Shown: piece after piece, positions 1-9,066 of the stretch
Position numbering within the stretch: the first letter of the stretch is position 1
Layout of the letters: each line of letters starts with the position of its first letter
Origin: Chloroflexota bacterium
GTDB taxonomy: Bacteria > Chloroflexota > Anaerolineae > Promineifilales > Promineifilaceae
Direction of reading: 5' to 3'
NCBI GenBank assembly: GCA_008501785.1
Contig: QQUD01000021.1
Span: 1-14,222 of the forward strand
Length of the DNA: 14,222 bases
Notes under the pieces: generated by a model
Told to the model about the DNA's origin: nothing
What the model saw: only the letters and a program-made list of their open reading frames with translations
Database searches by the model: none
Program-made: the position numbers and the translations under genes

Positions 1-278
1 ATGCGATTTGTAGGATGCTGCGAATTTTTTTGTTTTTGAACATAGGGGGCAATTATATCCATATATGGATGTGTTCAAAAGAAAATGTGATATGATTTCC
101 CGTCTATTACATTACGGATTGATGACGTTGTCAATGTGGCAGGGGAAATTGAGGCTGCTGTGTTGAGAACGCGACTTTATCGCGAGTAAAGGGTTATTGG
201 TATTGGGGCAATGTGTAGATGGTAATGTAACAGGTGAATTGCTCCGATAAATGCAAACTAATTGAGTAGGTTTTTATT
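1..278. other. Upstream non-coding region of the glycosyltransferase gene
   Basis: No credible coding frame was found. The stretch is AT-rich. A possible promoter with an extended -10 (TGATATGAT, 88-96) lies after an inverted repeat, but no good -35 is visible. Nothing else is recognisable. Confidence 0.5.
34..80. repeat. Inverted repeat enclosing an AT-rich palindrome
   Basis: The arms TTTTGAACA (34-42) and TGTTCAAAA (72-80) are exact reverse complements. Between them lies a perfect 14-bp palindrome, ATCCATATATGGAT (57-70), which is not centred on the outer arms. It sits just upstream of the extended -10 at 88-96, so it could be an operator for the downstream glycosyltransferase gene. Chance is possible in such AT-rich DNA. 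Confidence 0.4.
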
Positions 279-1250
279 ATGGGCGGAAAAAAGATGTACG
301 TTTCAGTCATTTCAACGGTGAAGAATGAGGGGGCAACTATCCATATTTTGTTGGATTCTCTTATTCAGCAAACACGTCAACCGGATGAAGTGGTTATTTG
401 TGATGGTGGTTCGACGGATAACACGGTCGAAGTGCTGCTTTCGTACCAGGCATGGCTGCCGATGAAGGTGATTGTTGTGCCGGACAGCAATATCAGCCAG
501 GGGCGCAATCGGGCAATCGAAGCCGCTGCTGGGCCGATTATTGCCGCAACAGATGCGGGTGTGGTGTTGGCTCCTTACTGGCTGGAAGAGTTGGTAAAGC
601 CGATTGAGGTGGGGAAAACGGCCGTTTCCTCTGGCTGGTTCGAACCCGACCCCTACACTGATTTTGAAGTCATCATGGGGTCAACCGTGCTCCCATCTCG
701 TCGTGAAATTGATCCTGAACGGTTTTTACCGTCAAGTCGTTCGGTTGCATTTTTGAAGGAAGCATGGGAATCTGTCGGCGGCTATCCGGAATGGCTCGAT
801 TTTAGCGAAGATTTGGTGTTTGATTTTGCGCTGCGTGACAAATATGGCAGCTTTCCATTTGTGGATACGGCCGTTGTCTACTTTCGTCCTCGAGGCAGCA
901 TGCGCTCCTTTTTCAAGCAATACTACTTTTATGCACGGGGTGATGGGAAGGCGAACCTATGGCCGAAACGCCATTTGATTCGTTATCTAGTCTATCTGCT
1001 GGGCTTCCCGTTTTTGTTGTGGCTCATTTGGAAAGAGAAGGTGGCGGGGTGGTTGATGTTGTTTGCGGGAACGGCCGTTTACTGCCAAAAACCCGCCCAA
1101 CGCCTCTGGAAAAACACATGGGGCTGGCGACCCCCGGCACGCCTCCGCGCCTTCGCCCTCATCCCCATCATTCGCCTCGTTGGCGACATCGCTAAAATGA
1201 TCGGCTACCCGGTCGGCCTCTGGTGGCGCTGGAAAAATAGAGTCGAATAG
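279..1250 (+). CDS. Glycosyltransferase family 2 protein, membrane-associated
   Basis: The product (323 aa) is predicted to transfer a sugar from a nucleotide-sugar donor to an envelope or exopolysaccharide acceptor at the cytoplasmic face of the membrane. The N-terminal GT-A domain has the usual order: a VSVI strand near residues 8-11, the nucleotide-binding CDGGSTDNT motif (41-49), SQGRNRAI (73-80) and TDAG (91-94) where the family has its DXD-like metal site. An SEDLVFDFALRDKYG segment (176-190) occupies the acceptor/catalytic region. Residues after about 230 are hydrophobic (FPFLLWLIW, a stretch near 256-268, and LIPII), suggesting membrane association. The start is uncertain: ATG 279 has a weak AGG at 266-270, while ATG 294 is preceded by GGGCGGA. 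Three ACGGCCGT palindromes lie in the gene. It stands alone, and donor and acceptor cannot be told from sequence. Confidence 0.88.
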   Translation: MGGKKMYVSVISTVKNEGATIHILLDSLIQQTRQPDEVVICDGGSTDNTVEVLLSYQAWLPMKVIVVPDSNISQGRNRAIEAAAGPIIAATDAGVVLAPYWLEELVKPIEVGKTAVSSGWFEPDPYTDFEVIMGSTVLPSRREIDPERFLPSSRSVAFLKEAWESVGGYPEWLDFSEDLVFDFALRDKYGSFPFVDTAVVYFRPRGSMRSFFKQYYFYARGDGKANLWPKRHLIRYLVYLLGFPFLLWLIWKEKVAGWLMLFAGTAVYCQKPAQRLWKNTWGWRPPARLRAFALIPIIRLVGDIAKMIGYPVGLWWRWKNRVE

Positions 1251-1272
1251 TCAGGTAGTCTTGTAGTCATTT
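1241..1272 (+). repeat. Four degenerate 8-bp tandem repeats (AGTCNNNT)
   Basis: Units AGTCGAAT, AGTCAGGT, AGTCTTGT and AGTCATTT follow each other without gaps. The glycosyltransferase stop codon (TAG, 1248-1250) spans the first unit boundary. The 13-mer TAGTCTTGTAGTC recurs at 12786-12798 in the hmgR leader. Confidence 0.6.
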
Positions 1273-1329
1273 GATAATTGATTTATCTTAGCATGATATC
1301 TTCGAGAAATATTTAACTCAATATATAAC

Positions 1330-2235
1330 TTACGGATCATGGACAGAACCTTCAAAACTATTAGAATTGTTGCTTAGGCTGCTTGCATTTGGATCCTGCA
1401 AAACAGCAGGAATTAAGTGAGTGGTAGAATGTTCTGCTTCCAACAATTCTATACTTTCAGATAGCTCTCTTGGTGTTTCAAAACCGACAATATCATCGGC
1501 ATCTACATCCTCTCCGACAACAGTAAAAACAACTTCCTCGGCAAAAGATGCACAGGTATACGTATAACTCCACTCTCTGTATTCACTAACCAAGGTCATT
1601 AATACCTGTACTTGCTTCTCACTAAGCGAGTAGTATCGATTGTGAAGAGATGACTTTTTTTCATAATTAATTCTAATATCAGAGACAGATGGATCATTAC
1701 TACCCTTGAAATGATTAACCGCTTTATGACCATCTGGCCACAGTCCGTACATAGTATATTCGAAGGAGTTTGCAACGAAATCAATTTTGGAAATCCAAGC
1801 ATGACCTGATGCAAACGAACTATTAGGTGATGTGTTGGAATGTACGCCGAGGATGGGAAGGCGAGCAAATTTTCGATTTGACTTCTGTATGGCTGCAATC
1901 CTCATTTCTAGTTCCTTTTCAGAAACTGATACAGAAAAAGGATATTTCCCATCAATTATTAATGTGCCATTGGTAACAAATTTCCAATTAAATTCATTTA
2001 CCTCATTGGTCTGTGTGTTTGCAAAGGTGCCAGTATTGTCTTCATTAAACACGATTACAAACCCATTGGGTTCATTGAAGGCTCGTAAGCCTAAATCCTC
2101 TTTTTCGACCCATACACCTTCGCCTTCAGTTTGAATCCATTTCCCAACGATAAGAGATTTAGGACTCTCTGATTTGGAGCAGGATGAACAACCAATAAGA
2201 CAAAATATAATTAAAATTAGGTGTCGAACTCTCAT
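1330..2235 (-). CDS. Lipoprotein with lipocalin-like N-terminal and permuted papain-like C-terminal region
   Basis: The product is a 301-aa predicted lipoprotein. A signal peptide (MRVRHLILIIFCLIGC) ends in a lipobox with Cys16. The start at 2235 is preferred over the ATG at 2277 because AAGGAG precedes it, though 12 nt away, and the hydrophobic core then follows the charged start directly. Residues 28-115 read like a small beta-barrel 'GKW...FNEDNTGTF...FNWKF...LIIDG' domain of lipocalin-like secreted proteins. Residues 140-265 contain GHAWIS (His145), GLWPDGH (164-170), YTCASFAEEV (Cys228) and GFETPRELSESI (251-262). His before Cys is the order in circularly permuted NlpC/P60/LRAT-type papain folds, so His145 and Cys228 are candidate catalytic residues (inference). 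It lies 54 bp downstream of the TPR lipoprotein gene, probably in the same transcript. The DNA is AT-rich and has no ACGGCCGT site. Confidence 0.7.
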   Translation of the reverse strand: MRVRHLILIIFCLIGCSSCSKSESPKSLIVGKWIQTEGEGVWVEKEDLGLRAFNEPNGFVIVFNEDNTGTFANTQTNEVNEFNWKFVTNGTLIIDGKYPFSVSVSEKELEMRIAAIQKSNRKFARLPILGVHSNTSPNSSFASGHAWISKIDFVANSFEYTMYGLWPDGHKAVNHFKGSNDPSVSDIRINYEKKSSLHNRYYSLSEKQVQVLMTLVSEYREWSYTYTCASFAEEVVFTVVGEDVDADDIVGFETPRELSESIELLEAEHSTTHLIPAVLQDPNASSLSNNSNSFEGSVHDP

Positions 2236-2289
2236 TTCTATAGGATTCTCCTTGCTGACATGGCACTTTCGGAACATACAAAATGAAAA

Positions 2290-3579
2290 CTATCGTAAGC
2301 TTTCAAGTGTTGTGGCATCAATAGGATTGCGACCAGCTTTTAACTCGTTAATCCAAGCCTCTCTTTGAGCACCAACTTCATCATATTGATCATTTTCTTT
2401 TTGCCAAGATATAAAAATCTCAAAATCTTCTATTGCTCCTTCATAGTCACCAAGCAAGGCACGGGCTACCCCTCGACTATCACGAATGCCAGCGTTATCC
2501 GGAGCCAATGTGACTGCTCGATCACATGCATCTAATACATCAGCAGCCCTACCTAATAAGCTACCGAACCAACAGAGGTTATTATGGAGTGTGGCATTGT
2601 TAGGTTCAAAATCAACAGCTAATCTAGTCTGAAAAAGGGCTTGCTCAAGATTACCGGCCTCATAATAGCTCAGCCCTTGTCTGGAATAATACTCAGCAGG
2701 CTCATATTTCAATTGATTTATTGTATCTATCACTTCTGTTCGATCTGATGCACGTGGCGCTAGTGCAAGATAACGTTTAAAATCTTCAATAGCTTGTTCT
2801 AGATTGCCGGAACTGGCAAACGCATTACCGCGATTGTTGTAAAACACTGCATCATTTGGGTCTAACTCAATTGCTTTGTTGTAATCTTGTAATGCTAACT
2901 CCAGGTTTCCAGATATTTCATATGCATATCCTCGGTTATTATAGGCCAATGCATAGCTTGCATCTGTCTCTATAGCTTCATTCCACTCATGAATGGCTTG
3001 CTCAAGATTGTCAGAATCAAAGTAAATCAGACCTCGATTGTAGTATGCTTCCACATAATCTGGATCTAATTCAATCGTTTTATGCCAATCTTGGAGTGCT
3101 TGCTCGCTGTTGCCGGATTCGTAAAAAATCACTCCTCGATTATAGTAGGCATCTGCATTAGTTGGATCTAATTCAATAGATTTAGTGTAATCTGCACTTG
3201 CTTGGGCAATGTTTCCAGATGTGTAATGAGCTAATCCCCGATTGTAAAAAACATATGCATAATTGGGGTCTAATTCAATGGCTTTGTCCCAATCCCTAAT
3301 TGCTTGACTGAAGCTGCCGGAATGGGCAAATGCCTCTCCGCGCCAAATATAAGCATCAACGTTATTTGGATCCCAACGAATCACTTTAGAATAGTCATCA
3401 ATAGCTTTACTATAGCGTTCATGTTCGAGATGGGTAAGTGCTGAATCCATATGGGTTTCAACTAAGCTCTCGATTTCATTGGCTGGAGGTGGTGTAGGTG
3501 TGGGTGGTGGACCAAGTGATACGCAACAACAGGATTGTAAAACAATCAAAAATATAATTGTAATTAGAAGAGACTTCAT
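2290..3579 (-). CDS. TPR-repeat lipoprotein
   Basis: The product (429 aa) is a predicted exported lipoprotein made almost wholly of tetratricopeptide repeats, so it should act as a protein-binding scaffold on the outer face of the membrane. The start at 3579 has AAAGGGG just upstream and begins a signal peptide (MKSLLITIIFLIVLQSC) with lipobox Cys17, followed by two more Cys. A Pro/Thr-rich linker (PPPTPTPPP) leads into about ten 34-residue TPR units. Most carry the pattern YYNRG-x-x-Y-x-x-SGN-x-EQA-x-x-D-x-x-KAIELDP, and the last units are more diverged. The next gene on the strand is a second lipoprotein, and the two are probably co-transcribed. A third TPR protein is encoded divergently. 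Binding partners cannot be inferred. Codon use is AT-rich and no ACGGCCGT palindromes occur. Confidence 0.85.
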   Translation of the reverse strand: MKSLLITIIFLIVLQSCCCVSLGPPPTPTPPPANEIESLVETHMDSALTHLEHERYSKAIDDYSKVIRWDPNNVDAYIWRGEAFAHSGSFSQAIRDWDKAIELDPNYAYVFYNRGLAHYTSGNIAQASADYTKSIELDPTNADAYYNRGVIFYESGNSEQALQDWHKTIELDPDYVEAYYNRGLIYFDSDNLEQAIHEWNEAIETDASYALAYNNRGYAYEISGNLELALQDYNKAIELDPNDAVFYNNRGNAFASSGNLEQAIEDFKRYLALAPRASDRTEVIDTINQLKYEPAEYYSRQGLSYYEAGNLEQALFQTRLAVDFEPNNATLHNNLCWFGSLLGRAADVLDACDRAVTLAPDNAGIRDSRGVARALLGDYEGAIEDFEIFISWQKENDQYDEVGAQREAWINELKAGRNPIDATTLESLR

Positions 3580-3844
3580 GATTTTCCCCTTTATCAGTAG
3601 AAACACAGAGAGAATTTGTTACATGTTACAACACATGCCGCGCCACATGATAAATATTATGATAGTCCTAATTGGCACAAAATATACATATGAAATTTAA
3701 GATATGAGAATTTGTTTGCACAAACGTTACTAAGTAGAGTCAGGATCGATTTTAACAGGTTTTCAATGATGGTCAAACCCAATGGATGCGTGCATTTTTA
3801 GCCTATTGGATAATGAGATTTCTTTAACCTCTGCTCATTCTTTC
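3580..3844. other. AT-rich divergent intergenic region
   Basis: This stretch separates the two TPR genes. It should hold the minus-strand promoter of the lipoprotein pair, but no clear -35/-10 pair was found. A 7-bp direct repeat, TGTTACATGTTACA (3617-3630), lies about 40 bp upstream of the lipoprotein start. The open frame beginning at 3782 crosses the hairpin at 3887 and is not convincing as a gene. Confidence 0.4.
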
Positions 3845-3873
3845 TTGACGCCTCCAAACGGTTTTGCTACTAT
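3845..3873 (+). promoter_or_regulatory. Sigma-A-type promoter of the membrane TPR gene
   Basis: TTGACG (3845-3850) and TACTAT (3868-3873) are separated by exactly 17 bp, placing the transcript start near 3880. It reads into the hairpin at 3887 and then the TPR gene. Confidence 0.55.
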
Positions 3874-3886
3874 TGCGCCCACTGTT

Positions 3887-3914
3887 GCCGACGTAATGCG
3901 TCGGCTTTTTTTTC
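3887..3914 (+). terminator. Terminator-like hairpin in the leader of the membrane TPR gene
   Basis: GCCGACG (3887-3893) and CGTCGGC (3899-3905) pair perfectly around a 5-nt loop and are followed by eight T residues. No plus-strand gene lies between 1250 and this point to be terminated. It sits about 7 nt after the predicted transcript start and about 12 nt before the start codon, so it may act as an attenuator or produce a very short RNA. Confidence 0.7.
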
Positions 3915-3926
3915 GGTGTGGGAACA

Positions 3927-5138
3927 ATGGTAATAGAACGAAAAGACCCCAAATATCCACGTCAAGGCCCATCTTGTCTTCTTATCATTTTTGTCTTTTT
4001 TGGCATTTTGGTAGGCGGTTTTGTTATTCAAAATGCAGATGAAGTGCGTGACGTCATCATTCCGACGGCGACTCCGGAACCGACCCGTTCTGCCACCGAA
4101 TATGCATTATTGGCTAACCTCTCGATTGATGATGGTGAGCTGGTAGAGGCGCTTGATTATTACGAACAAGCCGTTGCACTGGATGGTACAAAACCTCAAT
4201 TTTATATTGACCTGATCAACCTCTACATCCAAAATGGGCAGCCCGAGGAAGCGTTAAGCAAAGCAGCCGATGTGTCTGTTTTGGATCCTGATAATGAGGA
4301 AGTATGGACTTCATATGCTGCTGCTCATTTGGCGAATGGGGATCGACTTGTCGATATGGGGGATGTCAATGGGGCTGACCTAGAATATGCACAGGCTGCC
4401 GATATGGGTTTGAAAGCAGTCAATATCAATCCGCAAAATGCAACTGCTTTGGCATATATTGCGGGCGGAATCATTTCTCAAGGCATTCCAGAACGCTTTA
4501 ATGAGGCATTAAAGTATGCTCAGGACGCGACTTCGTATGAGCCGGATAATCCAATAGCACGATATTATTTAGCAACGGTTTATACGAATCAAGGGTATTA
4601 TCCGGCGGCACGAGAGCAATGGCAGCTTGGCATTCAAGCTGATCCAGAACGGCCTGATTTGCATATGGGATTGGCTTACAATTTTTTCGCAGACGGCCGT
4701 ATTCCTGATGCTATTCTCAGCTTTAAACAAGCTATTGAAGTAGACCCAGATAATGCAGCGGCCTATGATGGGCTTGCTTATATGTATTTGCGGCTTGGTC
4801 AAAATCCCCAGGCTGAACAAAATGCATTAATTGCGATTGAGCTTGATCCACAGATGGCGCGTGCATACGGCCGTTTAGGGGAAGCCTATTACCAGCAAAA
4901 CAATTACGAGTTTGCCATCGATGCCCTCACTCAAGCTGTGGCTCTTTATGGTGAACCAACTGATCTGAATGCCCGTTTCTTCTATTTTTTGGGTAGTGCC
5001 TACCTGCGTAAAGGACCAGAAAATTGTCCAGAAGCTGTTCCTTACTTCCAGCAGGCTTCAGAAGTGTTTACCTATTATCAAGAATTCGCTTTGGAAGGAC
5101 TCACTGAATGCCGTCGCGTGCAGCTAGAAGGTGGCTAA
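3927..5138 (+). CDS. Membrane-anchored TPR-repeat protein
   Basis: The product (403 aa) has a basic N-terminus, one transmembrane segment (about residues 18-34, LLIIFVFFGILVGGFVI), a PTATPEPT stalk (46-53) and then about nine TPR units to the C-terminus. The TPR part is therefore expected outside the membrane, where it would bind other proteins. Clear units are EEALSKAADVSVLDPDN, AAREQWQLGIQADPER and DAILSFKQAIEVDPDN. The third unit is enlarged by an insertion around DRLVDMGDVNGADLEYAQ. The start is uncertain: an in-frame GTG at 3918 is also possible, and neither start has a good ribosome site because the terminator hairpin ends at 3914. The gene lies just upstream of groES but is separated from it by CIRCE and a promoter. 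No catalytic domain is visible, so the function is unknown beyond scaffold. Confidence 0.85.
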   Translation: MVIERKDPKYPRQGPSCLLIIFVFFGILVGGFVIQNADEVRDVIIPTATPEPTRSATEYALLANLSIDDGELVEALDYYEQAVALDGTKPQFYIDLINLYIQNGQPEEALSKAADVSVLDPDNEEVWTSYAAAHLANGDRLVDMGDVNGADLEYAQAADMGLKAVNINPQNATALAYIAGGIISQGIPERFNEALKYAQDATSYEPDNPIARYYLATVYTNQGYYPAAREQWQLGIQADPERPDLHMGLAYNFFADGRIPDAILSFKQAIEVDPDNAAAYDGLAYMYLRLGQNPQAEQNALIAIELDPQMARAYGRLGEAYYQQNNYEFAIDALTQAVALYGEPTDLNARFFYFLGSAYLRKGPENCPEAVPYFQQASEVFTYYQEFALEGLTECRRVQLEGG

Positions 5139-5146
5139 GGTTGTAA

Positions 5147-5173
5147 TTAGCACTCATCCAGAATGAGTGCTAA
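5147..5173 (+). promoter_or_regulatory. CIRCE operator 1
   Basis: TTAGCACTC (5147-5155), nine bases, then GAGTGCTAA (5165-5173): a perfect match to the HrcA-binding CIRCE consensus. It lies just upstream of the -35 box. Confidence 0.97.
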
Positions 5174-5180
5174 AATGTGC

Positions 5181-5208
5181 TTGACATTGCTCCAATCTAT
5201 GATACAAT
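5181..5208 (+). promoter_or_regulatory. Sigma-A promoter of groESL
   Basis: A consensus TTGACA (5181-5186) and TACAAT (5203-5208) are 16 bp apart, giving a start near 5215. The promoter lies between two CIRCE operators, so HrcA should repress it until heat shock. Confidence 0.85.
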
Positions 5209-5220
5209 TTCCATCGTGAT

Positions 5221-5247
5221 TTAGCACTCGTTATGTTAGAGTGCTAA
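5221..5247 (+). promoter_or_regulatory. CIRCE operator 2
   Basis: TTAGCACTC (5221-5229), nine bases, then GAGTGCTAA (5239-5247), again a perfect match. It lies just after the predicted transcript start, so it is also present in the mRNA leader. Confidence 0.97.
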
Positions 5248-5300
5248 AAAATACCCAACATTGAAATCTAAAAAATTTGTTAACAAAGGAGTGTATCTTT

Positions 5301-7279
<1,979 letters not shown>

Positions 7280-7299
7280 TTCCATTTGTTTCTGAAATT

Positions 7300-7334
7300 A
7301 AAAAAAGCGTCTCTGTTGCAGAGGCGCTTTTTTT
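7300..7334 (+). terminator. Rho-independent terminator of groESL
   Basis: AAAGCGTCTCTG (7304-7315) pairs with CAGAGGCGCTTT (7319-7330) around a TTG loop, with one G-U pair. The stem is flanked by an A-run and a T-run. Confidence 0.9.
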
Positions 7335-7404
7335 GTTTTAGATACATATTGTACAATGGAGCAGGTTGAATAAGCGTAGTTAAATTAACGTGGGAGAATA
7401 AATC

Positions 7405-8331
7405 ATGGCAAATCCGTCGATTATTGATGTGTTGAGTGCGCAGTATGGGATTCCTGGAAAGCTGTCGATCGGCATGGGGGCTGGTGATTTGCCAGTGATG
7501 CGGGTGGAGAATGAGGTGGCAACGGCCGTTATCTCCATCTACGCCGGTCATGTTCTTAGTTACCAACCTAAGAGGCAGCCCAAAGGGCAGCCAGACGTTT
7601 TGTGGATGAGTAAAGAGGCTGTTTTCGATGTAGATCAGCCTATTCGTGGCGGCATTCCTGTTATTTGGCCCTGGTTTGGTCCACATCCAACGGATGGGAA
7701 TCAATTTGCACATGGTTTTGCGCGGCGGATGATGTGGGGAGTGAAGGAGACGGGGGAGGATGAAAACGGCCGTATTCACATCACCCTCGAACTCACCGAA
7801 ACAGAAGAAACTAAGGACGTTTTTTCACACGATTTTGAGCTGAAATTGACCATTGTTGTTGGTTTAGCATTGGAAGTCACATTAATTGTTGAAAACAAGA
7901 GCGATGCCGAATTTTCCTACACCGCTGCCTTACACAGCTACTTCAACATTAGCAATATTGACGATATTTCGATTCGCGGTTTAGAAGGCGTCACGTATTT
8001 GGACCAGCTAGACGACATGCAGCGCAAGGAGCAGGTGGGACCGATTCAGTTTACCGAAGAAACAGACCGGATTTATGTGGAAACAACGGCCGTTTGTGAA
8101 ATCATCGATCCCGGCCTCAATCGCGTCATTTGGATTGACAAACGGGGCAGCGAAAGCACCGTTGTTTGGAACCCCTGGATTGAAAAATCACAGCGTATGG
8201 CTGATTTTGGCGATGATGAATATCGCTCGATGGTTTGTGTGGAAACGGCGAATGCGGCAGATGATGTGGTGATGTTGGAACCAGGGGAAGTGGGGGGGGT
8301 AACGGCCGTTATTGGCACAAAACAATTATGA
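7405..8331 (+). CDS. D-hexose-6-phosphate mutarotase-like aldose epimerase (YeaD family)
   Basis: The product (308 aa) is predicted to interconvert alpha and beta anomers of a phosphorylated hexose such as glucose 6-phosphate in the cytosol. The fold is the galactose-mutarotase beta-sandwich. Family signatures are IRGGIPVIWPWFGPH (80-94, with phosphate-contacting Arg81 by analogy), HGFAR (His103), ALHSYF (His177, expected catalytic) and CVETAN (Glu280, expected catalytic base). WNPW (255-258) is also typical. The length is normal. GGGAG (7392-7396) lies 8 nt before the ATG. The gene follows the groESL terminator and ends at a terminator facing the mevalonate operon, so it is probably transcribed alone; TACAAT at 7352-7357 is a possible -10 without a clear -35. 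Four ACGGCCGT palindromes occur in it. The exact sugar substrate is not shown. Confidence 0.9.
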   Translation: MANPSIIDVLSAQYGIPGKLSIGMGAGDLPVMRVENEVATAVISIYAGHVLSYQPKRQPKGQPDVLWMSKEAVFDVDQPIRGGIPVIWPWFGPHPTDGNQFAHGFARRMMWGVKETGEDENGRIHITLELTETEETKDVFSHDFELKLTIVVGLALEVTLIVENKSDAEFSYTAALHSYFNISNIDDISIRGLEGVTYLDQLDDMQRKEQVGPIQFTEETDRIYVETTAVCEIIDPGLNRVIWIDKRGSESTVVWNPWIEKSQRMADFGDDEYRSMVCVETANAADDVVMLEPGEVGGVTAVIGTKQL

Positions 8332-8386
8332 AGTTGAAATAAAGGGGTCAGAAAATATTTAATCGTTGATTTGTTAACGGTAACTC

Positions 8387-8413
8387 ATTCAACAATTCAA
8401 CAATTCACTAATT
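8387..8413. repeat. Three 8-bp tandem repeats (ATTCAACA)
   Basis: ATTCAACA, ATTCAACA and ATTCACTA follow each other, with a further partial ATT. They lie in the spacer between two converging genes, just before their terminator. Confidence 0.6.
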
Positions 8414-8430
8414 ATTTTCTTCTAAAACAA

Positions 8431-8464
8431 AAAAGCGGGCTACCTATTTAGGCAGTCCGCTTTT
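8431..8464. terminator. Terminator between converging genes
   Basis: AAAAGCGGGCTACC (8431-8444) pairs with GGCAGTCCGCTTTT (8451-8464) with one mismatch and one G-U pair around a 6-nt loop. The A-run and T-run at its ends let it serve the mutarotase gene on plus and the DUF35 gene on minus. Confidence 0.88.
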
Positions 8465-8488
8465 AGATTTTAACATATTCTATTACGT

Positions 8489-8896
8489 TTAAACGGCCGT
8501 TTCCATCACCCCAGGTCTAAACTTATACCCATAAACAATCATCCCTTCTTCGCCTTCGGTACGCAGTTTGCGTGTGACCATTTCTACCGGCATCCCGATT
8601 TCTACTTCGCTTTCATCCAAATCGGTGAGTTGTGCAGTGATGATGGGGCCTTCTTCCAGTTTAATTAAGGCAACCATGTAAGGTGCATTGTGTTCGAAAC
8701 CGGCCGGTGCATCATAAATAGTTGTGTAAGAATAGACTTCGCCAACACCTTCAAAGGTGTAAAGTTCATAAGCTGGTTTTTCGCATTCCAGGCAAACATC
8801 ACGTGGTGGGAATAGTTTGGTGCCGCAATGTTCGCAGGTTTCCCCAACTAACTTATATCGTTGTTCTTGTAGACGCCAATGGCGTGAAACTTCCAT
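8489..8896 (-). CDS. DUF35 Zn-ribbon/OB-fold protein of the thiolase-HMG-CoA synthase complex
   Basis: The product (135 aa) is a member of the DUF35 family of acyl-CoA-binding partner proteins. In methanogenic archaea such a protein bridges acetoacetyl-CoA thiolase and HMG-CoA synthase, allowing transfer of acetoacetyl-CoA between them. All four zinc ligands are present: CEHC (Cys21, Cys24) and CLEC (Cys35, Cys38), with PPR just before the second pair. Residues 48-125 form the OB-fold part (GEVYSYTTIYDAP, PYMVALIKLEEGP, MPVEMV). GGAG lies about 8 nt before the ATG. It is last in the mevalonate gene order, but a 170-bp gap and a good promoter indicate that it can be transcribed on its own. The palindrome at 8492 encodes the final ETAV residues. 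Confidence 0.9.
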   Translation of the reverse strand: MEVSRHWRLQEQRYKLVGETCEHCGTKLFPPRDVCLECEKPAYELYTFEGVGEVYSYTTIYDAPAGFEHNAPYMVALIKLEEGPIITAQLTDLDESEVEIGMPVEMVTRKLRTEGEEGMIVYGYKFRPGVMETAV

Positions 8897-8916
8897 GATT
8901 TGTATCTCCGATTTTA

Positions 8917-8964
8917 TTAATAACCTGGATTGTTATTTTTTTAATAACTTGGATTGTTATAAAG
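8917..8964 (-). promoter_or_regulatory. Two tandem 24-bp dyad repeats in the DUF35 leader
   Basis: TTAATAACYTGGATTGTTAT occurs twice (8917-8936, 8941-8960), 24 bp apart. The first copy holds a perfect dyad, AATAAC-N7-GTTATT, and the second differs at the last base. The pair lies between the predicted transcript start and the DUF35 start codon, so it is a candidate operator or RNA element. Confidence 0.55.
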
Positions 8965-8976
8965 TGAACAAATCCA

Positions 8977-9005
8977 ATCATAATTATGCATTAATACTCT
9001 TTCAA
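8977..9005 (-). promoter_or_regulatory. Sigma-A-type promoter of the DUF35 gene
   Basis: On the minus strand TTGAAA (9005-9000) and TATGAT (8982-8977) are 17 bp apart, giving a start near 8970 and a leader of about 75 nt. Confidence 0.6.
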
Positions 9006-9045
9006 ACCCTGTCAGCAGCCACAAAAAAGCTGTCAAAAGCTATCA
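8999..9045 (-). promoter_or_regulatory. Two-part upstream element shared with hmgR (DUF35 copy)
   Basis: On the minus strand TGATAGCTTTTGACAGC (9045-9029) is followed after 20 bp by GGTTTGAAAG (9008-8999), which contains the -35 box. The same arrangement occurs upstream of hmgR. Confidence 0.55.
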
Positions 9046-9066
9046 GAGAGGAGTAGTTTGGTCCTA

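Noticed and set aside
2400..3500. Regular ~102-bp periodicity that might suggest a repeat array or CRISPR
   Set aside because: The period equals 34 codons and reflects TPR units of the encoded protein. There are no identical repeats with unique spacers.
3782..4042. Plus-strand open frame of 86 codons overlapping the membrane TPR gene
   Set aside because: It runs through the promoter and the terminator hairpin, overlaps the TPR gene in another frame and has no recognisable sequence features.
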